A DNA stretch of 64,000 nucleotides from Eublepharis macularius (Eukaryota > Chordata > Lepidosauria > Squamata > Eublepharidae): positions 20,728,001-20,792,000 of the forward strand of contig NC_072801.1 in NCBI RefSeq assembly GCF_028583425.1. Reading direction: 5' to 3'. Within the stretch, counting starts at the first letter, position 1. The number at the start of each line of letters is the position of its first letter. The translations under genes and the position numbers were made by a program. Below, in pieces: positions 11,116-20,700 of this stretch. The notes beneath the pieces were generated by a model. That model worked only from the letters and a program-made list of their open reading frames with translations, made no database searches and was not told the DNA's origin.

Positions 11116-13540
11116 AACTTGAATACGCTGCTGCTTTTCTTATAGATATTCAGCACAGAGACATTTTTCTACAAGACTCTTGCTTTGTTTGGGGAGTTGG
11201 GGGAAGGAAAAGGGGAAAGCTGAAAACAAGATGTATTTTTATGTGTTTTAGCTGATCTTGTGGGGTTTTTATATGATTTTTTTCTAACTTTTATTCCAAA
11301 TGGAAAGAAAACTAGAAGCGGTAAAAATGACTGATATTTCAAAGCTGCATTACTGATCACCGCTGATATTTTATAAAAACTGCCCAGCCCAAGACACCCT
11401 GGTTTACTGGAAAACTGCAAAGTTGATATCGGTTTTGATGACGCTCTTTATATGATGCCCAAAAGAAGATAATTTTCTGTATGCGTCTCACTTCCATCTT
11501 GATTCCCCCCCCCCCCCTGCATGGTTGGACCTCTAATTTTAAAATAAACTAGTGTCTCAGGTTGAGATTGGATCCTTGGGTGCAGGACCCAGGTCTTCAG
11601 AGAAAGACAGCTGTCCGTTCCAGCAACTCTGATCCTGTCAGCAGGGGAAGGAGGAACAACCTACAAAAGGAGACCCACCTGCTTCCGACTCCAGAAGAAT
11701 CAGCCACCGAATGACAACACACCTAGGCAGGGCTTCCTTCATTTCATCATTTCTGCTGCCTAGGAGCAGGCAGGATCGAGGGGCATCCTGACATTAGGCC
11801 TTGTGGGCTTGTGACCTCCTGAACTCTTACAATCACTTTACACATTAACCTTATGATCCCATATGCGTATCCCTGCACATCTCTCTGTAATGTTGCATAA
11901 TATCTGAAGAAATGTTATCTTTCTGTGCCCATCCAGCAGGGAAAGACTGTTAAGCTCTCGTCAAGATGGGGCATTTCTACCACAGAGTCGAACCTGCACC
12001 CAGAAACTGGCTGAGGGAGGTTTTTGTTTAGTCAGTCAGAACTGCCTGCTTTCATTTTCTAGAGAGGAGGAGGAGGGCAAAGAATTTGTTTAGATTTTTT
12101 GTCACAGTGTTCTGTTTTTGGCATGAAATTTGCTCAGTGAGCTTCGATGGCAGTTCAGATTTGCTCATTTGTGTGCCCTGTGAACACAACTAGCAGGCTT
12201 TGGCCCAGGCATGGGATGATGTTGGCATACTATAAATGCCGATGAACGGCCCAAGTCGTTCTGGTAATGTACATTTTCAAACGGGGCGCTATATGTGGAG
12301 TGCAGCAAAAAAAAAACCCCCTGGAGCTGCAATATAGTTTGTTTCTATTGTAGATCTTTTGCCTCGGGACCAGGAGTATCCAAAAATCTGATGAAGTCTC
12401 TTGAGCCCCAGATCTTGAGCATTTAGCATCGGGAATGGTCCTTGCACTAGCAGAATAGATCTGTGGATCTAACCCTGCACTAGCAGAATAGATCTGTGGA
12501 TCTAACCCATGGAATTTCCCTTTGTCTCCTCTGCCTAAATGGACTTTCTCTAAATATTGCAATGTAAACACTCTGTCTTAGCTGTTTGCCAGGTAACAGC
12601 CATCCTTGATTTCTTTGTGAATGACTTGTGTTTACAAAACTATGCACAATTTATTTCATTGAATTTCTGTATTTTTTTAATGTGTGTTTGTAATGGATAA
12701 ACTTTTGGTAACGGTCTTGCTGTATTACTAAAGTTGTCATGATTTTTTTTTTCAACTAAGGAATTAACCTTGCAAAATACATAATGGAAACACTTGATAG
12801 CTTTCATAAGAGGTTGGCAGTTAGCTTAATAAGGCATGCAGGACAGGTGATGTAATTTAGCATGCAGAATATGCAAATCTTGTTTTCCCCCACTTATTAT
12901 GTCAGATCCTCCAGTTTGTGTTTCTTTACTAACTACAGTATTTTTGCCACGGTGCAGAAAATAATGCTGAATTCTTTCGCTGTACCTTTTAACCTTTCAA
13001 ATTGTTATATTTTCAATATTTTCTAGTTTTGGACTGATACGTGCATTAATATCTGCAACACCTCATAGGCAAGTCTGAATGACCTGACCCATATCAAACC
13101 CCAGAAACCTCACTTCCGTGCCGTGTTCGTCATTCCCTTGACTGTGTTTTTTTTAACTGAGTCAGTTCATATGTTCAACTGTTAAGTCCTGAAAGGATGA
13201 AAAAATTGGTGATATCCTTGCATGTGCGAACAGGCTTTATATAGTCCACACTGTGTTTTTATAAGCTTCATTCAGTGGAAACTCATGAGGACTTTACATT
13301 GGAGTGGAATCCCTGGAATATTTCTCTGCAGCCATGTCTGATTCTCCGTTGGAAGCTTATACAATAAAACAAGTTAGTTGTTTGGCTTTAATTACCCAAC
13401 CCAGTGTCAAAGAAAATAGATCGTTACCTCCGTAATGAAAGCACTTTTTTTGAAGGAGACGTGGTGGTCTATGGTTTGAAATGTGTAAGGATTCCTTTTC
13501 TAGTTTGCTAGTAAATAAAAAAAAGTTTTGCAATGAAAGG
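11116..13540 (+). other. EEF2K: EEF2K 3' UTR
   Basis: About 2.4 kb follows the stop and I see no transposon in it, in contrast to the introns. Candidate AATAAA signals are at 11543-11548, 13363-13368 and 13514-13519. The last is the likely distal end, because repeat-type sequence resumes at about 13616. It contains a perfect 33-bp tandem duplication (12443-12508). The 3' end is inferred. Confidence 0.65.
12443..12508. repeat. 33-bp perfect tandem duplication in the EEF2K 3' UTR
   Basis: Two identical 33-bp units stand head to tail (12443-12475 and 12476-12508). Each contains CAGAATAGATCTGTGGATCT. Identity suggests a recent duplication. Confidence 0.92.
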
Positions 13541-13615
13541 AACCGTTTCTCTTATTGGTGGAAGTCTGGTGGGCCAGAATACCTGGATCCCTAACTTTAT
13601 GTACACACACACACA

Positions 13616-13745
13616 CAGGCATGAAGCTGCCCTATATTGAGTCAGGCCACTGACTCCAGGTCTGTTTTGTTTACTCTGTGGGGCAGAGACTCAGAGTCTT
13701 GGGTGGAGCTCTTTCACATCATTTGCCACAAAGTCATGCCACTTT
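13616..13745 (-). repeat. tRNA-Ala-type SINE tail, antisense
   Basis: CATGAAGCTGCCCTATATTG followed by AGTCAGGCCACTGACTCCAG is the antisense of the family 3' body seen at 33285-33468. CTTTCACATCATTTGCCAC follows. Confidence 0.65.
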
Positions 13746-14112
13746 CCCCAAAGCTTTCTGGTAGTGTTGGAATTCGAACCCATGTCCATCGTGGGTATGA
13801 GAGGGATGTGAGCCCTATGCACATGACATTTCAACATACAGGGCAATGCAATTGAGGGAACCAGGTATGCTAGCTGGAAAAGCGTGTGGACCACCCAGAT
13901 GCACATAAACCACACATACATAGACTCAGGGCAGGGGATACTAGAAAAACAACGTTCCTGATTTGGGGATGGGGCAGTCGTGTGTACATTTTGAAGGGTG
14001 CTGTGTCCAAATCGGGGTGCACACACATGGGCAGGGGGGGCAGGGTCCTGACCTCTGCGTGCACTGATCTGTCCACAAATACAGGAATTCATATGAAGTC
14101 TAGTAACTTTTC

Positions 14113-14300
14113 CATATAAGAAGAGCCCTGCTGGACCAGACCAGTGCCCTGTCTAGTATGGTGTCCTGTCTCACACAGCAGCCAACCAGTTACTCTGGAG
14201 GGCCCGCAACAGGGCATGGGGTTGAGGCCTTCCCCTGAGATTGTTTCCTGGCACTTTTGAGTCCTCGCTTAGACTCAAAGTTTTAACTTTGCTTCCATCC
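14113..14300 (-). repeat. CR1 LINE 3' end, antisense
   Basis: AAGAAGAGCCCTGCTGGACC, CCTGTCTCACACAGCAGCCA and GGCCTTCCCCTGA are the antisense of the common squamate CR1-type 3' end. A sense relative is at 35085-35465. Confidence 0.65.
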
Positions 14301-14537
14301 AAACCAACCAAGGCTTGATGAGTGAGCCCAAGCATTACATGTAGCTTGATCCTTAAGCTGCCATTTTTATGGCCAGTTTTGTTTAGGCCCACAGCGAAAG
14401 CAGTTATTTATAATAATGTGGTGCTTGGATCAATATGCTCCCCCTTCGTGCCATCTCCTTCACACGATATATGATGGCAACCACGTGTACAAACTGGGAG
14501 CCAACCCAGGCCCCGCCCAATTTTGCAAAGGGAGCGC

Positions 14538-14562
14538 CACGTGGTGCGTGTTTGTGACGTCA
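14538..14562. promoter_or_regulatory. E-box and full CRE pair in a GC-rich patch
   Basis: CACGTG (14538-14543) and palindromic TGACGTCA (14555-14562) stand 11 bp apart. Around them are CCCCGCCC (near 14510) and CpG-rich DNA (GCGCCACG, ATCGCGAACGG). The spot lies about 500 bp upstream of the tRNA gene. It could be a distal or alternative promoter element for POLR3E. That role is inferred, and no exon is assigned here. Confidence 0.45.
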
Positions 14563-14780
14563 TCGCGAACGGCAGGAATTCGTGCAGTTTCGGGATTCTA
14601 AAGGGGCTGGAAGGCTGCGGTAAAAATTAGGAGTCTGGGGCGCCTCAAAAACTGCATTGCACTTTCAGTCTAGAACGTTTTCTTCGCCGTTCCCAATCGT
14701 CCTACTTTGGAATAAACAAAATAAACGCCGGAACTCGTTTGTGTTTAAATACCCGCTATAGGCAACTTGCCAAGCGGCAA

Positions 14781-14855
14781 TGCACAGCGACATCCTAAGC
14801 AGAGCTGCTCCATTCTAAGCCTGTTTAGACTGGAGTCACTTTGTTTAGGATTTCC
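14781..14855. repeat. palindromic MITE relic (CAGTGCAATCCTA family)
   Basis: ATCCTAAGCAGAGCTGCTCC and GGAGTCACTTTGTTTAGGAT form imperfect inverted arms. It is the same family as 55329-55416. Confidence 0.6.
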
Positions 14856-15061
14856 ACAATTAGACACCTTTTGTTTTGCTAGCGAAATGCTGCTCTCTCT
14901 GGCGGAGTCGTGATTTCTAAGAAAGGCCGAGAAACGATTCGTAATTTCAAGCGGGGATGCATTACTAGGCGAGGGATGGCAGAATAAAAAAAGGATAGAG
15001 GGGTTTCTTTATTTGCATGGAAGAGATTAGTACACCCTGGTAACAAGGATTTTGCAAGCTT

Positions 15062-15143
15062 GGTAGCGTGGCCGAGCGGTCTAAGGCGCTGGATTAAGGC
15101 TCCAGTCTCTTCGGGGGCGTGGGTTCGAATCCCACCGCTGCCA
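15062..15143 (+). tRNA. tRNA-Leu (anticodon AAG)
   Basis: This is an 82-nt tRNA with a full cloverleaf. The acceptor stem GGTAGCG pairs with CGCTGCC (one G-T pair), the discriminator is A15143, and the A box is TGGCCGAGCGG. The anticodon stem-loop has anticodon AAG at 15096-15098, which reads CTT with A34 normally edited to inosine. A long variable arm, typical of tRNA-Leu, follows, and the B box GGTTCGAATCC is at 15122-15132. No intron and no encoded CCA are seen, as expected for a nuclear gene. A Pol III terminator TTTT lies at 15151-15154. It looks intact, unlike the SINE heads in the window. It sits about 100 bp upstream of the inferred POLR3E first exon on the same strand. Confidence 0.97.
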
Positions 15144-15150
15144 CATCAGC

Positions 15151-15154
15151 TTTT
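15151..15154 (+). terminator. Pol III terminator of tRNA-Leu
   Basis: TTTT begins 8 nt after the mature tRNA end, so the 3' trailer is short. It is the minimal vertebrate Pol III stop, so some read-through toward the POLR3E promoter is possible. Confidence 0.75.
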
Positions 15155-15229
15155 GCGAAGGCAATGATTTTGAAGCCTGGGAAGACTCGCGCAGCGCCCC
15201 CTGGCGTCCCCTTGCCGCCTGCCTGGAGG

Positions 15230-15400
15230 AGCATTGTGGGTAAGGAGGAGGATCTCGACCTCCCCACGTGTGAACCGGACCGACACACCAACATGGCTGC
15301 TGGGTGAGATTCTGCCCCCATCTGGACCTGCCAGGCACGTTGCGGCGAGCCTGGGAGAGACGAAGGATCGCCCCCCCCCCCGCTGCAGTGTCAGGTAGGG
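15230..15400 (+). promoter_or_regulatory. POLR3E: POLR3E core promoter and 5' UTR exon
   Basis: This CpG-rich segment has an E-box CACGTG (15265-15270) and a YY1-type AACATGGC (about 15290-15297), common near the start sites of housekeeping genes. The first exon is non-coding in this model. Two good donors are visible, GTGAGA at 15304 and GTAGGG at 15395, and I cannot decide between them. The YY1 motif contains ATG GCT GCT GGG TGA (15293), a four-codon upstream ORF if transcribed. The transcription start is inferred. Confidence 0.55.
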
Positions 15401-15782
15401 AGAGAAGGGCCGGTGCGCCCGGTGCCTCTTCCCCCAACCCTGTGTGGCTTTCCCGGTTGGCGGAGGTTGCTTTGCAAGGCCCGGAATCGTTATGTGGATG
15501 CTTTGGCTCCGCTGCAAATCTGCTAAGGGCCGGGCCGGGTGTGTGAAATCGCTCATATCTGGTAAAATCTCTAATATCTTGTAAAAGCAAGTGATGGGAC
15601 GAGGGGATCTCAAGGGGACTGTCAGGCCATCAACACACTCACAAGACCTGGTTTGGAAAGTTGGGACCCGGGCTGGGCTGAGATTTAATTTACTTTCTCT
15701 CTCTCCAGGGCTGCTTGCTGCCTCTGTTTGCCCTCCCTCCCTTCTTGCAGCATGGTTACATCAGACGCCCCCCCCCCCCAGC

Positions 15783-15860
15783 ATGAGACTGCAATCCTAA
15801 AGACACTTTCCTGGGAGTCAGTCCCATTAAATAGCATGGGACTCGTTTCCAAGTAGACCT
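15783..15860. repeat. short palindromic MITE relic
   Basis: GCAATCCTAAAGACACTTTC and GGGACTCGTTTCCAAGTAGA are ends of the common squamate TGGGAGTAAGTCCCATT-type palindrome. The same motif (TTTACTCAGAAGTAAG) recurs near 16090 and 63855. Confidence 0.5.
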
Positions 15861-17397
15861 GCTTCGTTGGCACCCTGAGTCATTGAAAGGTCCAGGGCAG
15901 TGGTTTTTTTAAAGCCATTCCTACAGGAGAAAATAGGTCTTAGGAAGTTTTCTTGTAATAGGAAATAATTACATTGTAGCTGCAGATAAAAATTCCTGCT
16001 GATTGGTGTGTGTGTGGGGGGTGGTGGTGGTTTGCTTCCTAATCTCTGATCTAAATATATTTGGTGGTGCAGAGCAAAATCCTGTGTGTGTTTACTCAGA
16101 AGTAAGTTCTGCTGTTTGATGGGGATCCCTGCCCACCCCCATCACAATTGTATATTGGAAAACCAGGGACACTTTTGGGGGTTTTTGAGAAGCAGAATTC
16201 AGCACCCACCCCCCTCCTTTTCTGTTGTACAGGAAAAGTCACAGATGCAGCTGAATTTCTATCTTGTGTATGAAGAAGCTTGCTCTCTTGTTGAGATCCC
16301 CTAGTCATCCTGGGAAGAAAATTAATTTGCTACACAAAACCTGAGCCTCTAAGTGGGGTGGAGGGTGGTGCAATGGTATCCTAAATAAATACATTTGAAA
16401 CTTCTCGTTGCACTTATAGCTTAGGGAGAAGGCCTGCTTGCTATTTCAGTGGGTTTATTTTTTTAAAGAACAGCAGTTTTTGCCAGCAGGGAGTGGTAAT
16501 GTATACCAAGGCCTAGCTTCCCGGAGCAGCTGTAGAAGTTATCAGGCTATCTACCATGGAGTTTTTGAATGACTCACTGGAGCAGGTGATCCGTCTTAAG
16601 TGCCCTGAGTTGGTTTTTATTCATTATGTGATTGCTCTGCCCTTGTGTACTGTATTGGGCAGTGCCTGTCCAAATAGATTGTTCCGCAAGGATTGCCTGC
16701 TTCTCTTTCGGAGCCTTTGGCATCCACAGGGTGCAGCAGCCAAAATATTTTCCGGTGGGGTGATCTGTGCAGTCACCTACTAAAATTTGTAGTTTGAGCT
16801 GCTGCTTAAGGCGTTGAAGCCGGTTGAAAAAGTTGGCAAGTTAATCTTGCCTAACAAACCAGATAGTCCATCGTGTAACTATTGAAGATGGGAATCCTGT
16901 ATTGAGTTCACAGGCTATATTCAAAGGAATGCAACTTCTCTTTCTTTTTCAAAAAAGCAAGTTTCTAGTCCGTATGAAGGTTGCTTCATTAGAATTCATG
17001 CAGGCGTATGTCTGCAAATGGATCTCAGGGGCGGGGCATGTATGACTGACCTGGCTGTCTGGCCATGCTTCCAGGCCTCCAGCCACTTTTAACCATCATC
17101 TGTCCAGGGAGGCTACCCTTTGCTCCTTAATGTTTTTAGTTCTGCAGCGGTGTAAGTTTGGATCCTCAATAAAAACACATCTAGATGTAATTCAGGTAAA
17201 TTATATGAAAGCTCACTCAATTGTGTGACCTCTGTATGACTATGTGAGGCCTGGAGAAGAAACTGTTCAACGGGCCTAGAATTCTTGTTTTTTTTGTGAT
17301 TTGGGAAATGACTTGGAAAAGCAAGAGAGGAGGGAGAGGTAAGAAAATGTGCAGTAGAGAGGGTTTTTGTGCACATCTCCGTCTTTCCCATCCAGTG

Positions 17398-17592
17398 TTG
17401 TGTTTGTATTTATATCCTGCTTTTTTCCCTGATGGAGGGCCCAAAGCAGTTTATAATACCATTCTCCCTTTCCTGCGACAGCCATCTCGGTGAGGCAGAG
17501 AGAGAGAGAGAGAGCGCGTGTGCGACTGGCCCAAGGTCACTCAGAAAACTTCTATAGCGGAACAGGGGTTTGAGGGCAGATCTAGCATGGAG
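17398..17592 (-). repeat. tRNA-derived SINE, antisense, in POLR3E intron 1
   Basis: The antisense body reads TATTTATATCCTGC, GGGCCCAAAGCAGTTTATAA and ACTGGCCCAAGGTCACTCAG. Its Pol III head lies at the right end but is worn: only CAAACCCC survives of the B box on the minus strand. An internal (GA)n has expanded. Confidence 0.7.
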
Positions 17593-17752
17593 GTTTGGAT
17601 TGGTGGAGTGGGTTAGTAATTGGTGGAGTAAGTAACCTCATAGGCTGCCTGTTGCTGACACTTTTGGGACATGGATTGAATCAAAATGATGGTCTGTATT
17701 TTTCTTTCTTTCAGTTTTCTCTGAACAACTTGCCAAGGCTGCCTTCCCTTTC

Positions 17753-17763
17753 ATGCTATTATG
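17753..17763 (+). promoter_or_regulatory. POLR3E: POLR3E start context with an upstream out-of-frame ATG
   Basis: The chosen start ATG (17761) opens MANEEDDPIIQE, identical in form to the mammalian RPC5 start. Another ATG at 17753 is 8 nt upstream in a different frame and overlaps the start. Leaky scanning would be needed if this exon is spliced as modelled (acceptor AG at 17713-17714). Confidence 0.7.
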
Positions 17764-20700
17764 GCCAATGAAGAAGATGACCCAATTATACAGGAGGTAG
17801 TTGGATTGTTGGAAACGTAGAAAATAGGCTAGAAGAGACTAGATGGAGAGACACAGGAAGTGTATCCCAAAGTGCCCCCCCTCCCCCGAGTTAAAAGTAA
17901 ATATTGGAATTTTGTGGCATCCCATACTTTTAAAAGGCAGGCCTAGCTGAGTTGGCAATCTACACGCATTCATGCACTCTTCTTCTTAGTATTTTCACTC
18001 TAGTTCATTGTTTATCTCTGCATTGTCATGAGAATACTTCACATTCATTACTGAAGAATTCCCCTTAGTTTCAGGGCAAAACCAGGCCACTATGATGTAA
18101 TGCTTAAAGTGCTGGATTAGGCCAGGGAGGGCCAGGTTCTAATTCCACCCACCCTGAAGCTTACTGAGTAACTTGGGGTCAGCAAAGATGGTTTGACAGA
18201 CAAATGCCCCCTTGGGGCACCAAACCAATGGAAAATGGCTACGTGGAAGGAGGTGAAGCCTATCAGTCCGTCTTGGCCTGCATCACAGGGTCGTTGTGAA
18301 GATAAGATACAGGAAGACCTGTCTATATCATCTTGAGTTCTTTTGCAGAGTAAGCTTGCAAGCTAGAAACACATTGAGTCCCACAGCAAAAGAGAAAAGA
18401 CCTAGGCTGATCAGAGTTCTTGCTTTGAAAGTGAATTCTAGGACTTAAGATAATATTGTAAAATTTTGAAAACTCACGCAATTCATGAATTCTTCACTGG
18501 TGGCATTGTGAGACTTTCTGACTCATGTATTTTTCCTTTGCTAGATTGACGTGCACCTGGCCAAGAGTTTGTCAGAGAAGCTCTATCTCTTCCAGGTATT
18601 TTTTAACTGATTTGCTTTAAAAGGAAAATCCTATCAAATGTTGACTTTTTTGAGCTTTCAGCACCTCTGCTTTATTTGCAGTACCCCATTCGTCCTGCTT
18701 CGATGACGTACGATGATGTGACTCATCTGTCAGCGAAGATCAAACCCAAACAGCAAAAGGTGGGTATCTCTTTTTAAAAGATAGTTTGAACAGGTGTTTT
18801 TTTTAAAAAGACGAGCTGTTTCGTTGTGCAGGGCTCTTTGAATTCTGTGCCTTCACCTCCATCCCTCCTGAGTTCTGAATCCAGGATAAAGCAGGTGTGC
18901 TCGAGTTTTAAAATGACCGTGCTTCACCTTTGCTTGCCAGATATGAGATTCCAGACAAATACATTTGTCTAGATTATCAAGCTCGGGGATGCGTTTGAAA
19001 CAGATTGCTGTCTGTCTCTGGTGGTGGTGGTGGAGAGTGCTCTCAAGTCATAGCTGACTTATGGCGACCTCTGGTGGAGTTTTCATGGCAAGAGACTAAG
19101 GGAGGTGGTTTGCCATTGCCTGCCTCTGCAACACTGGTCTTCGTTGGAGGTCTCACATCCAACCACTATTCAAGGCCGACCCTGCTTAGCTTCTGAATCT
19201 GACAAAATCAGGCCCGCCTGGTCTATCCAGGTCAGGGCAGCTATCTCTGGTAGGAGATGGCTAATGGTTCTCCTGCCTTTAGAACCCTTGAGTTTCTATC
19301 GGACAGTTTTATCCCACCTCACCTCCATGATCTCAAGGAGGCATGTGTGGGCGGGGGAAGGATGGAAGAACTTCAGCCAGCATTCAGTTTGTTGATATGT
19401 CTGATGTTTCAGACTGGAGGCTTGAAGCACAGTAGAAGAACATGTGGGACATCTGAGTTCTTATGTTTACCTTGAATCCCTTTTGGCTTGTGAGAACTAC
19501 AATCGTAACTCCAAAATTGGATAGGCCATAATTATTTCTCAGTAACTTCAGAAGGTAGCACTGCACATTTATTTATTATTCATTTAGATACATAGCTATA
19601 TACACCTTGCTTATCTCCTCAGTGAGGAACCCATAGCAGCTTAGAATATTATTCTTTCCTCCATTTTTATCTTCAACAACAAGCTTCTGTAGCAGAGTGG
19701 AGATTCGAACCTGGGTCTTGTGTTAAGTCTGCGTTAAGACAGTCCACAGCCTCTGTGTGGGCAAACTGAAGTTCTGCTCTGGGTGTTGCACGCTTTTATG
19801 GGTTTTTTTAATCAGATGACTGGCTTTTGTACCAAGTAGCTAATCCCCCTTACAGATTGTTTTGCAACCAGCTCCCTCACCCAGAAATTTAAACACCATG
19901 TTGTGCTTTCCATTAATTGATATTTTATTGATTATTGTTGTTCAGGTGGAACTTGAACTGGCCATTGATACCTTGAATCCCAATTACTGTCGGAGCAAAG
20001 GGGAGCAGATTGCACTCAATGTTGATGGGACCTGTGCGGACGAAACAAGCACGTATTCCTCGTAAGTATCGACCTCGCTTTCAAACCAGCCTTGTTCTCA
20101 AGATCAGCCAAGAGAGACCTGTGTCACCATCCAGTGGTCTTGGGCTCTATCTGGTGTAAACTTAGCAGGCAGAAGGAGGACCATTCCATTTTGTTTGCTC
20201 ATTCAAATCTAAAAAAGTTTGGATCCAAGATAGGTTTCAGTTATTTTGTTAAAATACTTTCTTACTATGTAGGATGTTCACTCAAACTTTTCCAGTTCCA
20301 TGGCAAAAAATCCTTGGTTCCTGGCAGCGCAGGCTTGATGCCAGTCTTCTGTTATGACTAGTGCTCTTAATTGGTCAGCAAGGAATGAAAATAACCTTGA
20401 GTCTGGTGTTCTTTCTACATCTGGCAAGGCTGAAAGAACTATCAGAGCAAAACTTGAACGTTGAAGGTCAACGAACTGGCAGGTATCCATCAACTCATGC
20501 TTCAGTTTTTGTAGACTGGTATAAACAGAACAAGAAAGGTGTTGGATACCCACACAGCTGGTGCTGGGGCATGGGGTATGTTAGATTAGTGGAAATGAAA
20601 ATATAAAGGCAGATACCAAGAAAACTTGCAAGGCACGGGACGTACAGCCCCTCACTCACTTTTAGTGCATTGGTGTTGAAGCAGCAGCCCTAAAAAAATC

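Larger units (their letters stand above)
13541..15061. other. EEF2K-POLR3E intergenic region
   Basis: It contains a (CA)n run near 13600-13618, an antisense tRNA-Ala-type SINE tail (13616-13745), an antisense CR1 3' end (14113-14300), a GC-rich promoter-like patch (about 14500-14600) and a palindromic MITE relic (14781-14855). No coding exon is recognisable. Confidence 0.6.
15395..17714. other. POLR3E intron 1
   Basis: It contains poly-C at 15771-15779, a MITE relic (15783-15860), GT-rich DNA near 16005-16032 and an antisense tRNA-type SINE (17398-17592) with an internal GA run at 17498-17513. No coding exon is seen. Confidence 0.6.

Noticed and set aside
15081-15613. overlapping open frames on both strands by the tRNA and POLR3E exon 1
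   Set aside because: They cover the tRNA gene and GC-rich promoter and contain no recognisable domain or splice-consistent homology.
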